In this document: piece after piece, positions 1 through 8,115 of the stretch
Position numbering within the stretch: position 1 is the first letter of the stretch
Layout of the letters: each line of letters starts with the position of its first letter
Assembly (NCBI GenBank): GCA_015486135.1
Contig: WFSE01000008.1
Span: 1 to 36,141, forward strand
From: Lentisphaeria bacterium
GTDB lineage: Bacteria > Verrucomicrobiota > Lentisphaeria > Victivallales > JAADHT01
Direction of reading: 5' to 3'
DNA: 36,141 bases
Program-made: the position numbers and the translations under genes
The notes under the pieces: generated by a model
The model's database searches: none
Seen by the model: the letters and a program-made list of their open reading frames with translations, nothing else
Told to the model about the DNA's origin: nothing

Positions 1-1015
1 CGGTCGCCGCGCCAGCGACCGAATGAAAATGCTGTTTGTACGCGGGATGGTAGAGGGTGGGCGAACCATCCCCCGTCGCCACTTCCGGCATCCCAACTAC
101 ACCGTCCATGGTGGAGCCCCCTCCGAACCGCTCCTTGAAATACTCCAGAAACTGCCCCTTGCTCATCCACCATTTTGGCGCGACTATCTGTTCCGGCGGA
201 GCGTCGGCCACAAGACGCATAATTGGCCATTCCTTGGGGATATGACGCAAAAAAATGGATAAAACGTCGGCGTATTCGTACTCGTTCATGGGGCGTATTT
301 CCGGAAATCCGGGAGTGCCGTTCCCGCGCCGCTGCCTCTCCAGTTCCGCCGCCAAAGGCGTTTTGCGCAACACAAGCAGATTATGTATCTTTATCGCCGA
401 AAATGGCAATGCGGAAATCGCGTCCGCCGTCCCGCGGAAATCATCCGGCCCCTCTCCAGGAAGCCCCAGAATAACATGCGCCGCGGATCGAACGCCCGCG
501 GAAGCCAACGCCGCGGAGGCGTCCACCACCGATTGGAAATCATGCGCCCGATTCATTGCCGCCAATGTCGCGTCGTTGGACGTTTGAACTCCAAGCTCGA
601 CCCACAAGGGAATCTCCTCGTTTAGTTCCCGCAAAAACAACAACACCTCGGGTGGCAGGCAGTCCGGGCGCGTGGCCACCACAACCATGTCGAAATCGGC
701 CAGGGCAAGCGCTTCCGAATAGAATCGCCTCAACTCCTCCACAGGTCCGTTGGTCGGCGTGAACGACTGAAAATACGCTATCAATCCGGAATCCCGACCA
801 TACCTGCGACGAACATATTCCACCCCTCGGGAAATCTGCTCCGGCACGTCCAAATTGCTTCGCAAATGCCGCGCCCTGGCACCGTCATCAGCGCAAAACA
901 AACACCCCGCGCCATGATTTGAAACCCGGTGGGGACACGGAAAGGGCGGGTCTATCGGCACGCGGAAAAGCGCCTTGCCAAACCGGGCTTCGAGATATTG
1001 CCTGAAAAAAAGCAT
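1..1015 (-). CDS. Radical SAM protein, TIGR01212/YhcC family (3' end outside window)
   Basis: The minus strand is open from an ATG at 1015 to the window edge, giving 338 codons without a stop, so the C-terminus is missing. Near the N-terminus the product has CPHR followed by GCLFC (Cys27, Cys38, Cys41). This is the spaced cysteine cluster of the TIGR01212/YhcC radical SAM group, which differs from the classic CxxxCxxC. Further on come a WVELGVQ strand, 'AAHVILGLPGE' (residues about 180-190) and 'IKIHNLLVLRKTPLA', all typical of this group. The family binds a 4Fe-4S cluster and SAM; its substrate is not established. The gene starts 30 bases after the stop of the amidoligase fusion upstream, so the two are probably co-transcribed. 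The ribosome binding site is weak (AGGGC). Family assignment is good; function is unknown. Confidence 0.85.
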   Translation of the reverse strand, partial: MLFFRQYLEARFGKALFRVPIDPPFPCPHRVSNHGAGCLFCADDGARARHLRSNLDVPEQISRGVEYVRRRYGRDSGLIAYFQSFTPTNGPVEELRRFYSEALALADFDMVVVATRPDCLPPEVLLFLRELNEEIPLWVELGVQTSNDATLAAMNRAHDFQSVVDASAALASAGVRSAAHVILGLPGEGPDDFRGTADAISALPFSAIKIHNLLVLRKTPLAAELERQRRGNGTPGFPEIRPMNEYEYADVLSIFLRHIPKEWPIMRLVADAPPEQIVAPKWWMSKGQFLEYFKERFGGGSTMDGVVGMPEVATGDGSPTLYHPAYKQHFHSVAGAAT

Positions 1016-1045
1016 GTTGGCGCCCTGTGAACAGCCGTCTCGATA

Positions 1046-2929
1046 TCATCCCATATCGTTACCGTCGAGTAGAGCCTTCAAGCGCTCGTTGGCGTCGCCA
1101 AGCTTGTCGCGCAATGTTTCCAATATCCGCACCAAACGCTGATCCGGCTTGGAAAGGGCCGATTCCTCCAACAAACCCAGCTCCACCTTCTCCGCGAAAG
1201 CGTCCAGAGCCCGGTCGTCCAAAGGCTCCGGCGACGCGGACCAACGCCTAAGAAACAACTGCTCCGGCAATTCCGGATCACTGGGACCCCCAACTTTGAC
1301 GGGACGGGCATGCGTATGGAATTGATAGCCCTTCAGCGCGTGAATAAGGGGCTCGTAATCGTGCTCCCCCTTGAAAAGACGCATGAACTTGTATTCCAAC
1401 ACGTCGGAAGCCTCCTCCATTTCCTGACCCGATTTGAAAAAATGATGCTTCCTATCGGAAAAATGGAGAGCCCCTTTGAAATTGGTGTCGAGTTCGTTGT
1501 TGAAAACGCGGCGTTCGCGGACAATCCCGTCGGGCTCGCGACCAATATCGCCACCCAACAACAAAAGGCACGCCAAATCCTCCTCCTCGTGGGGAGTGTC
1601 GGTTATATGCCTATGCATTCCCCCGGAAAGCTCCATAGAAACGTGCAGACTATGCGGGGCCACATCCAAAAAACGGACAGCTTCGTTTATTAAACGCGAC
1701 ATTGCCCAAGTGGAGTCGAACAAGGGAAGGGATAGATCCCCGAGAATATCGAACCTCCCCAAGGCGTATTCCATAAATCCGCGATGGCGCTTATGCCCTA
1801 TGAGCGTGTGCCGATGCGAATCCACATGGCCTCCCAACCTCCACGCCCTGTGGAACATGTCGAAATCCCAAAACCAGTTGAACGCGTCGTACTTCTTGTC
1901 GTCGCCAGGCTCGGCATCTATGGCGAACCTCCCCAAATCGCTGAACTCCAACTCGGCTCCAAGCGGAGTCGGCGCTGAATTCCAATGCGTCTGGATGTAG
2001 GATGTCAGCCCGTCCACAGCGCTTTGGTCGTACAAGTCGTCGGCTATCCCTATGGCAATTCTAGCGTAATCCCGGTAGCCGCGCCCCTCCACTATCTCCC
2101 CCAATCCCTCGGCGTCGAACGCCTCGGCGACGGCCTCGGCTATACTGTTGTAGAACATCATCCCTATCAATATCGCCGTGCCATGCTGGTAATAGTTCCT
2201 GGCTACGCGGACCACGTCCGGATGGGCGCGGCGTATATTATCCACGAACTGATTGAAAACCATGTGCTGGCACGCCAAATGCATGTAGTTGCCGGCGTAT
2301 GGACGCAACGCCTCGTTTTTGAGAACACCGCTTAAGCTGGGGGGTCGCGACTCCTCCAGCGCTTTTATCATTATGTACTCGCAAACGTAGTTGCCGTCAA
2401 AATGGGACAATATGATGCCATCCACAGCCGATCCCATAAGCTCGCGCCAAACCTTGCGGTCAATCGTGGAATGCCCCGGCGACATCCCCTCCAAAAGCGT
2501 GTTGATGCGTCTCTCCACATACTGGCCGAACCGGTCTTCGAACTTGACCTCCGGGTTCACCCTCTCGTTTATGGCTTTTATGTCACCCACATAAGTCTGG
2601 CAGCGAATCCGACCGCCGCCGTCCGGACGCGCCACGACGTGACGTCGATGATACATCACCCCCTCGTCCTCGAAATCATCCAGAATGCGAAGCTCCCGCT
2701 CGTTTATGTCAAATAAGACGCGTCCCACGGTGGCGGCGCCGTGGCGCTTCACGATGAATGGAAAGCTCCAAGAGGGGGTCACCCGAAGAAAATTGTGGAG
2801 GGTCGCCTTCCTCGACTGGACCTTCCGGTTCAGCAACATTTCCACCCGCCTATCATCCATCAACGTTCCGTACACGAAAAGACGGATTCGCTTGTCCCCA
2901 TCGCCATTAGGCTTGTTTGTTCGTTCCAT
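1046..2929 (-). CDS. Fusion protein: gamma-glutamylcyclotransferase-like domain plus glutamine-synthetase-like amidoligase domain
   Basis: This is a 627-residue protein. Residues 15-120 form a GGCT/AIG2-like domain with the nucleotide-free binding motif LFVYGTL (17-23) and LDDFEDEG (83-90), where Glu87 fits the catalytic glutamate. Residues about 150-315 are a helical stretch I cannot assign. From 323 there is a GS-like fold signature: GAELEF (324-329, an ExE strand), HVDSHRH (368-374), LHVSMEL (428-434), and a late Arg/Asn-rich strand near 470-490. Amidoligases of this fold ligate amines or amino acids to carboxylates using ATP, and members are known to occur with AIG2-like cyclotransferases. 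The product therefore may make and trim gamma-glutamyl or peptide amide bonds; that is inference. ATG at 2929 has GGAG 6 bases upstream. A promoter is visible at 2988-3016. The next gene in the transcript is a radical SAM protein. Confidence 0.65.
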   Translation of the reverse strand: MERTNKPNGDGDKRIRLFVYGTLMDDRRVEMLLNRKVQSRKATLHNFLRVTPSWSFPFIVKRHGAATVGRVLFDINERELRILDDFEDEGVMYHRRHVVARPDGGGRIRCQTYVGDIKAINERVNPEVKFEDRFGQYVERRINTLLEGMSPGHSTIDRKVWRELMGSAVDGIILSHFDGNYVCEYIMIKALEESRPPSLSGVLKNEALRPYAGNYMHLACQHMVFNQFVDNIRRAHPDVVRVARNYYQHGTAILIGMMFYNSIAEAVAEAFDAEGLGEIVEGRGYRDYARIAIGIADDLYDQSAVDGLTSYIQTHWNSAPTPLGAELEFSDLGRFAIDAEPGDDKKYDAFNWFWDFDMFHRAWRLGGHVDSHRHTLIGHKRHRGFMEYALGRFDILGDLSLPLFDSTWAMSRLINEAVRFLDVAPHSLHVSMELSGGMHRHITDTPHEEEDLACLLLLGGDIGREPDGIVRERRVFNNELDTNFKGALHFSDRKHHFFKSGQEMEEASDVLEYKFMRLFKGEHDYEPLIHALKGYQFHTHARPVKVGGPSDPELPEQLFLRRWSASPEPLDDRALDAFAEKVELGLLEESALSKPDQRLVRILETLRDKLGDANERLKALLDGNDMG

Positions 2930-2987
2930 AATCTCCGTTCCTAGGCACCATCACAGGCAAGAGCAGTGCCACGCGTAACCTCCCACG

Positions 2988-3016
2988 AAAATAGTCCGCC
3001 TATCCCCCCGAGTCAA
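2988..3016 (-). promoter_or_regulatory. Predicted sigma-70 type promoter of the amidoligase-radical SAM operon
   Basis: Read on the minus strand, TTGACT (3016-3011), a 17-base spacer and TATTTT (2993-2988) match 5/6 and 4/6 of the housekeeping consensus. The site lies about 60 bases upstream of the ATG at 2929. It is a prediction from motif and spacing only. Confidence 0.5.
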
Positions 3017-3083
3017 CCAAACGCAGCAATTGAAAACACCACCACCACCCGAAATCGCCCGTTCAAATTCTCATAGCCAAGGA

Positions 3084-3121
3084 ATAAAAAAAGCCCCGCC
3101 GAGATTTTGGCGGGGCTTTCA
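3084..3121 (-). terminator. Rho-independent terminator of the Spy-like gene
   Basis: The GC-rich arms AAGCCCCGCC (3091-3100) and GGCGGGGCTT (3109-3118) enclose an 8-base loop. On the minus strand they are followed by a run of seven T. The hairpin lies about 50 bases past the stop of the Spy-like gene and upstream of the promoter of the next transcript. Confidence 0.9.
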
Positions 3122-3171
3122 TAAGCAACTTTGCCGCTTGGCAACAGTTGGGTGTATCAAGTCAAGCCTTT

Positions 3172-3669
3172 TCAGCTATCACAATCTTTGCAACCGCCTT
3201 TCTTTCCCTTGCCCCCCTTACCGCATTTGCCACCTTGGCCTTTTTTGTTGCCCCTGCCGCATTTGCCGCCTTGGCCCTTTTTATTGCCCTTACCGCACTT
3301 CTCGCCTTTGTCCTCGCAACCTTTACCCGAGCGTTCCTGTTGGCATTTTTGTCTGCGCTCGGTGAATTTGGTGCGTTGTTCCGGTGTCAACACCTCTTTG
3401 ATGGCCTTGAACATTTCGTCTCTAACAGCCTTTTTCGCATCTTTGCCCTCCGCCTTCTGCATTTTTGCGCGGAACTGCTCATGTATGGTCTTAATCTTGT
3501 CCTTTTGAGCTTGGTCCAAGCCCAATTCCTTGGCCATTTTTTCGAAATGCTCCTTGTAGTTTTTGCCTTTGTCTCCATCCTTGTCGCATCCACCGCCCTT
3601 GCCCTCAGCTTGAACGGACGCGCCCCAAGAACACACGGCTACCGCCAACAACATCACGAACCATCTCAT
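3172..3669 (-). CDS. Secreted Spy/CpxP-like LTxxQ protein with Cys/Lys/Gly-rich repeat tail
   Basis: The start is the ATG at 3669. It has an almost ideal ribosome binding site, AAAGGAGGT, 7 bases upstream, whereas the longer reading frame back to 3744 has none. The 165-residue product begins with a signal peptide (MRWFVMLLAVAVCSWGASVQA) and has a helical middle with two LTxxQ-like elements: 'GLDQAQKDKI' (near 50) and 'LTPEQRTKF' (near 100). These are the hallmark of Spy/CpxP periplasmic proteins, which act as chaperones or metal sensors. The last ~55 residues are unusual: seven cysteines in Gly/Lys-rich sequence, including two tandem copies of the unit KCG(K/R)GNKKGQGG. Such a tail could bind metal, but this is not established. 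The gene has its own terminator. Outside the signal peptide, LTxxQ region and tail I see no other domain. Confidence 0.8.
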   Translation of the reverse strand: MRWFVMLLAVAVCSWGASVQAEGKGGGCDKDGDKGKNYKEHFEKMAKELGLDQAQKDKIKTIHEQFRAKMQKAEGKDAKKAVRDEMFKAIKEVLTPEQRTKFTERRQKCQQERSGKGCEDKGEKCGKGNKKGQGGKCGRGNKKGQGGKCGKGGKGKKGGCKDCDS

Positions 3670-3675
3670 AGCACT

Positions 3676-3684
3676 ACCTCCTTT
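3676..3684 (-). promoter_or_regulatory. Ribosome binding site that fixes the Spy-like gene start
   Basis: AAAGGAGGT on the minus strand lies 6-7 bases before the ATG at 3669. It is nearly fully complementary to the anti-Shine-Dalgarno and excludes the upstream in-frame start at 3744. Confidence 0.85.
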
Positions 3685-3834
3685 TAACCATTTCCCGTTT
3701 CCACCATGGAGTCGGGGGCCATATCTTGATGGAATTATTTCCACCGTTGTGAATGCATTCGTCGCAAATAGCGTAAAGGTTACATGCGTTACGCGAGGGC
3801 CCGAATTAGGGTTTCCTGAACAGGGCTCAAATTC

Positions 3835-5217
3835 CTAGGGAGGGGTGACTGGGACAGGATACTCGCCCGAAAAGCAGGCGTGGCAATAATCTTCGGCAGG
3901 GCACGATACACATGACAGCATACCCTGCAGAGAGAGGTACGCCAAGGAATCGGCGCCTATTTGTCCGGCGATCTCGGCTATGGAATTTGAATGGGCGATC
4001 AACTCCTCCGCGCTGGGAAAATCAATACCATAGAAGCAAGGGCATTTGTGCGGCGGACAACTGATACGCATATGCACGGCTCTCGCTCCACTTTCCCGTA
4101 AGGTTCTGATACGTTCGCGACTAGTGTTACCGCGTACGATACTATCTTCCACGAGGCAGACGCTTTTACCCTCCACAGCTTCCCGTATGGGATTGAGCTT
4201 CATGTTCACTGCGGTTCTGCGGTCGTCCGGGGAAGGCTTGATAAATGTTCTACCAATATAATGGTTCCGCATGATACTCACATCAAATGGTATTCCCGAA
4301 GCTTCGGCGAATCCCAAAGCGGCGTAGGTTCCGCTGTCGGGCACTGGCGCTACCACGTCCGCGTCCACCGGATGTTCCATCGCTAGCCGCGCGCCAAACT
4401 TTTTCCTAGCCAAATACACACTGTCTCCAAACACCATGCTGTCCGGTCTGGCGAAATAAACGTGTTCGAAGATGCAATGCGATTTGCGCGGTTTCGGAGG
4501 CAGGAATTCCGAACGCATGGATCCATCGTTTTTAATGAACAGGAGTTCCCCTGGTTCGACATCCCTGGAGTATACGGCCCCCATCATATCGAACGCGCAT
4601 GTTTCGGAGGCCACCACTATAGCGCCGGTATCCCGAATCCGCCCCAAAGCCAGTGGTCTGAAGCCGTTTGGATCTCGTGCAGCCATCATGCCGTCCTCGC
4701 ACAGCGCCAGGATGGAAAAAGCCCCCTCGACGCGTTGCAGGGCGTATTCCAACGAAGCCCAAGGCGTGTCGCCTTCCTGATGGTTCTGCGATGCCAAGTG
4801 CAGTATGATTTCAGTATCCAGGTCTCCCTGGAAGATCGCACCTGATCGTTTCAGTCGTTTGCGCCAAAAAGCTCCGTTGGATAACGTGCCGTTATGGGCC
4901 ACGCCAAGATGCCATTGATCAAATTCGACCGCGAACGGTTGCGCGTTGACCTCGGTTGATTTTCCGCTGGTGGAATATCGGACATGTCCTATGGCCATTT
5001 CCTGGCCTTCGGTTTTCCACCATTCCTTTGGCAATTTTCGGAATACTTCTCCGACCAACCCCATCCCCTTATGGCATTCGCATGTACCGTTGCGCTTCAA
5101 GAAGATGCCAGCGCTTTCTTGTCCCCTGTGCTGAAGCGCAAAAAGGCCCAACCTAGTCAACTCGGCGGCGTCTGGATGGCCGCAAACACCGAAAACACCA
5201 CAAGCGTCCTTAATCAT
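3835..5217 (-). CDS. purF: Amidophosphoribosyltransferase
   Basis: PurF catalyses the first step of purine synthesis: PRPP plus glutamine gives phosphoribosylamine. The ATG at 5217 overlaps the stop of the upstream ABC gene as TGATG; an in-frame TTG at 5223 is less likely. The product is 460 residues. It starts MIKDACGVFG, so a five-residue propeptide would be removed to expose Cys6, the class II glutaminase nucleophile. 'ALQHRGQESAGI' and 'VGHVRYSTSG'-type motifs follow. The phosphoribosyltransferase loop is 'VCLVEDSIVRGNTS'. Cysteines in 'KSHCIFEHVYFARPDS', 'HKCPCFYGID' and the terminal 'CVSCPAEDYCHACFSGEYP' match the Fe-S ligand pattern of the Bacillus-type enzyme, whose cluster is oxygen-labile. 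Translational coupling to two transport genes is odd for purF. Confidence 0.96.
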   Translation of the reverse strand: MIKDACGVFGVCGHPDAAELTRLGLFALQHRGQESAGIFLKRNGTCECHKGMGLVGEVFRKLPKEWWKTEGQEMAIGHVRYSTSGKSTEVNAQPFAVEFDQWHLGVAHNGTLSNGAFWRKRLKRSGAIFQGDLDTEIILHLASQNHQEGDTPWASLEYALQRVEGAFSILALCEDGMMAARDPNGFRPLALGRIRDTGAIVVASETCAFDMMGAVYSRDVEPGELLFIKNDGSMRSEFLPPKPRKSHCIFEHVYFARPDSMVFGDSVYLARKKFGARLAMEHPVDADVVAPVPDSGTYAALGFAEASGIPFDVSIMRNHYIGRTFIKPSPDDRRTAVNMKLNPIREAVEGKSVCLVEDSIVRGNTSRERIRTLRESGARAVHMRISCPPHKCPCFYGIDFPSAEELIAHSNSIAEIAGQIGADSLAYLSLQGMLSCVSCPAEDYCHACFSGEYPVPVTPP

Positions 5218-6020
5218 CAGCAAGGTTTCCTTTCAAGTCCCGACCTAGTCATAAACTCCTTGACCCAAGGGTCCGGTGGCCGGCACCGCAATGTGCCCGG
5301 ATCACCTTCGGCCGTGATACCGTGTTTGTGTTTATCCAACATAATCACCCTATCCGCAATAGCGAATATACTATCGAGTTCGTGGGTAACGATTACCATT
5401 GTCGTACCCAGTTCTTTTCTAATATTGAGAATAAGTCTATCGAGCTGGGCAGCCGAGACTGGATCCAACCCCGCCGACGGCTCATCAAAAAACAACACAT
5501 CGGGGTTCAAGGCCATAGCCCTGGCCAGCCCAACCCTTTTACGCATACCGCCACTTAACTCCGAGGGCATATAATTCTCGAATCCATTCAAACCCACCAA
5601 GGCCAATTTATCCTCCACCACGGCCTCGATCATTTCTTCCGAAAGCGTCGTGTGCTCTTCCAGTGGCAGGGCGATGTTTTTTCCCACCGACAACGATCCG
5701 AACAAGGCCCCTGACTGGTAAAGGACCCCAAACGAACGCATAACACGGCGTTTATCCGCTTCGCTCACCCGCACGATGCTTTTGCCTTTGATAAGAATAT
5801 CCCCTTCCCAAGGATGCAACAAGCCTATTAGATGCCTAAGTAAAGTGGTTTTCCCGCATCCAGACCCCCCTAGCACCATGAATATCTCGCCGTAAGCGAC
5901 CCTGAAGTTGATATTTTCCAAGATTGGCTTGGGGTATTCGTATCCGATGGTAAGTCCCGCCACCTCGATGGCGTGTTGTCCCCTTTGGGACGTTCCGTGG
6001 TCTTCCCCGGAAGTTTTCAC
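5217..6020 (-). CDS. MlaF-like ABC transporter ATP-binding protein
   Basis: This 267-residue ATPase has Walker A GGSGCGKT (51-58), a Q-loop, signature LSGGMRKRV, Walker B 'VLFFDEPSAGLDP' and switch His in 'IVTHEL'. The stretch 'GVLYQSGALFGSLSVGKNIALPLEEHT' is characteristic of the MlaF/Ttg2A group, which powers phospholipid transport between inner and outer membranes. The start is GTG at 6020; GTGA overlaps the stop of the upstream permease, and GGAG lies 11 bases before. No MlaE permease or MlaD MCE protein is nearby. The only membrane partner in the operon is an LptF/LptG-type permease, normally served by LptB. The pairing is therefore unusual; the ATPase may serve a distant MlaE, or this may be a hybrid pair. 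The C-terminus overlaps purF by one base. Confidence 0.88.
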   Translation of the reverse strand: MKTSGEDHGTSQRGQHAIEVAGLTIGYEYPKPILENINFRVAYGEIFMVLGGSGCGKTTLLRHLIGLLHPWEGDILIKGKSIVRVSEADKRRVMRSFGVLYQSGALFGSLSVGKNIALPLEEHTTLSEEMIEAVVEDKLALVGLNGFENYMPSELSGGMRKRVGLARAMALNPDVLFFDEPSAGLDPVSAAQLDRLILNIRKELGTTMVIVTHELDSIFAIADRVIMLDKHKHGITAEGDPGTLRCRPPDPWVKEFMTRSGLERKPC

Positions 6021-7111
6021 CGTCTAGTTATTCTCCATATAGCGATAGCTCCACCAACTTGGTAGAGAACGTTTGGTAGCCACAGCATATATTGCGGGTA
6101 TATCCGCGGAAACTTGTGGAACGCTTGAAAGACCATAATAGTGACGAAATACGCACCCGCCAAAACCACCCCGATGAGCAAGCCAATAGAGGTTTCCCGG
6201 CGCGACGTTCTGATAGCCAAAGGCATTCCAAGTAATAGAAACGCAATCGGAGCCAAGCCAAAAGCTATCCGCCTGTTCAATTCAATGTCCAAAGCAGTCG
6301 TATCGAGACCAAGTTTGCGATATAGTATGGTTTTCCCGAACAGTTCGCTTAAAGTCAGTACGCGGGTTCTTTTTCCTATTCTGATTTCGTTGAATCTACG
6401 GCCATAATCCAAGGAAAGTTGAAACCGTTCGCTGAAAGTTCTGTCGGGTCGCTTGCCGTTGGCGGCATGCTGGACTATTGACGCGTCGAAAAGCTCTATA
6501 GTGAGTAATTGTTTTTTTTCATTCACGACTACTTTTCCCGTAGCCGCCGTGACATCCTTCCTCAATTTGCCACTATTTTTATCGAATTGAAAAATTTGTA
6601 TGTCCCTTATGTTGTTTCCGTCGGTTCTATCTCCGATGTATATGCTGTTGTTTTCGTAATCGATAGGCGTACCTGGCTCGATAATGGACAAAGGTCTCGT
6701 TACGGCGATTGTCTTAAGGATAATTTTACTTTTCCCCGCATAGTAGGGCCCCACCTCCAGCTGAAGTAGCAGGCACACGCACGTCAATATCACCGCCAAT
6801 ATTATCAGGGGGGAAATGATTTGCAGAATGGATATTCCGCATGCGCGCATGGCGGTGATTTCATTATCGGCGGACATCCTTCCGAACACCAGCATTGTAG
6901 CCACGAAAACCCCCACGGGTATAGCTATGGACAATGCGAACGGCATATAAAATAGAAAGCATATAAACGCATCGGACAGGGGAATACCTCTGGAAATGGC
7001 CTCGAATACCCTCAGTACGTTTGCCCCCATAATACCGAACGTGACGACAATGATGGACATAGTCAGCACGATCACAAAATTTTTCACAACGTAGAGGTTT
7101 AGAATCTTCAT
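6017..7111 (-). CDS. LptF/LptG family (YjgP/YjgQ) permease
   Basis: The product has 364 residues, the usual size for LptF and LptG. It shows membrane segments near 10-32, 52-80 and 98-120, a long soluble middle (about 125-265, the periplasmic jelly-roll region), then three more segments at about 270-350. The start 'MKILNLYVVKNFVIVLTMS' and 'FGRMSADNEITAMRACGIS' (near 75-95, the coupling helix contacting the ATPase) are typical. LptF and LptG with LptB extract lipopolysaccharide from the inner membrane. It is not clear which of the two this is, and no partner is in view. The ATG at 7111 has no good ribosome binding site, and a dispersed repeat ends only 14 bases upstream. The stop overlaps the ATPase start. 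Confidence 0.9.
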   Translation of the reverse strand: MKILNLYVVKNFVIVLTMSIIVVTFGIMGANVLRVFEAISRGIPLSDAFICFLFYMPFALSIAIPVGVFVATMLVFGRMSADNEITAMRACGISILQIISPLIILAVILTCVCLLLQLEVGPYYAGKSKIILKTIAVTRPLSIIEPGTPIDYENNSIYIGDRTDGNNIRDIQIFQFDKNSGKLRKDVTAATGKVVVNEKKQLLTIELFDASIVQHAANGKRPDRTFSERFQLSLDYGRRFNEIRIGKRTRVLTLSELFGKTILYRKLGLDTTALDIELNRRIAFGLAPIAFLLLGMPLAIRTSRRETSIGLLIGVVLAGAYFVTIMVFQAFHKFPRIYPQYMLWLPNVLYQVGGAIAIWRITRR

Positions 7112-7125
7112 AGGGTTGTTACTGT

Positions 7126-7168
7126 AGGGCTCACTGAATAATTGGCAAGCGTTCTATTCATTTTGGGC
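7126..7168 (+). repeat. Dispersed repeat end, copy 1 (IS/MITE-end-like)
   Basis: AGGGCTCACTGAATAATTGG continuing to CAAGC matches the ends of the copies at 20335 and 23093 with about one mismatch in the first 24 bases. The next 19 bases are more diverged but keep TTGGG and AA. It fills the gap between the EEP gene and the permease, 14 bases upstream of the permease ATG. No second inverted end is visible here. Confidence 0.7.
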
Positions 7169-7185
7169 CAAAGTTGTTTTCATCA

Positions 7186-8115
7186 TCAACGTTCCAAACT
7201 AGTGTCAATAACGATTCGTAACGGACGATGATCGGAAGCTTTAAGCCATATAGCCGGAATATGCGTGATACGAGTTTTGTCTCTCAGTATTTCCGGCAGG
7301 AGCGCTTTGGAGACGAATGCGTAGTCTATCCTTCCGTAAGAGTCTTGCCGTCTCCACCAGTGTGTCCAGCAACAACCATCGGTATCAAGCGGACGCAGAT
7401 CCACAAGAGCAAGCGATTTTTTCCCGTAATCCCCCCGTACAGTCGCTATTGTACCCGAATCCCGTGTATCGTTTAAATCCCCCACCACGAGGATGTTGCT
7501 GTTTGGTTGCTTGCTCATAATCCCTATAACTATGCGTCTGAGCAATCGAGCCTCGTTTCGTCTCATATCGCTATGGCTGTAGTGTGGATTGTACAATCTA
7601 GCTTTCAAATGTGCCGCTATGACGTGTAGTTTGTATTTCTGTTTGACGAATACGAGGTGGAGAAAGCCCCTAAGCACCGGAACCTTGTCCGGTTTGGAGT
7701 ATTTAGAAGCTTTTTTAGCCTTAAGATTGTATGTCAGTGTATTGAGTTGCCGTACTTCCACTGGTTTAAACTTGGCGAAAGCCCCCAGTCGCCTCGTGGA
7801 ATCCGCAGCGCTCATCACAATGGAAAAAGGATATTCCACACCCCTTTTCCGTAATCGCCCTAATAAATCCGCCATAGCCTCCTCGCCACCTATCTCCGAT
7901 ACAATCACGATGTCCGGATTGGCTTTAGCTATGGTATCGGCAACGGCGTCTCTGGAGCTCTCCGGCTTGGGAGTCCTCCCGGCATCATTGTCAATGAAGT
8001 AGTTCCAAAGGTTGTACGAAACCACCGTGATTTCGTCGGCATCAAGAGTGGATACCACCCAAGGCGATACAAGCGCCAACGCCAAAAACCCTACACGGAG
8101 GTGGCGACAAATCAT
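7186..8115 (-). CDS. Secreted endonuclease/exonuclease/phosphatase (EEP) family protein
   Basis: The start is the ATG at 8115, which overlaps the dnaN stop as ATGA; an upstream in-frame start at 8160 lies inside dnaN and is less likely. The 309-residue product begins with a hydrophobic signal sequence (about residues 5-25, ending STLDADE). The EEP motifs follow in order: VVSYNLWNY, IVIVSEIGG (metal-binding Glu), HLKAR, VVGDLND, RIDYAFVS and a final ASDHRPL with the catalytic His. Members cleave phosphodiesters in nucleic acids, inositol phosphates or sphingolipids; the substrate here cannot be told. Export argues for a secreted nuclease or phosphodiesterase rather than a repair enzyme, despite translational coupling to the replication clamp. 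Confidence 0.88.
   Translation of the reverse strand: MICRHLRVGFLALALVSPWVVSTLDADEITVVSYNLWNYFIDNDAGRTPKPESSRDAVADTIAKANPDIVIVSEIGGEEAMADLLGRLRKRGVEYPFSIVMSAADSTRRLGAFAKFKPVEVRQLNTLTYNLKAKKASKYSKPDKVPVLRGFLHLVFVKQKYKLHVIAAHLKARLYNPHYSHSDMRRNEARLLRRIVIGIMSKQPNSNILVVGDLNDTRDSGTIATVRGDYGKKSLALVDLRPLDTDGCCWTHWWRRQDSYGRIDYAFVSKALLPEILRDKTRITHIPAIWLKASDHRPLRIVIDTSLER

Noticed and set aside
3091-3118. MITE or attachment site
   Set aside because: The GC-rich inverted repeat followed by a T run, placed right after a gene, is an ordinary terminator.
3148-3687. 179-codon hydrophobic frame on the plus strand, looking like a membrane protein
   Set aside because: It is the reverse of the Lys/Gly-rich Spy-like gene; the Ala/Leu/Phe content is an artefact of that composition.
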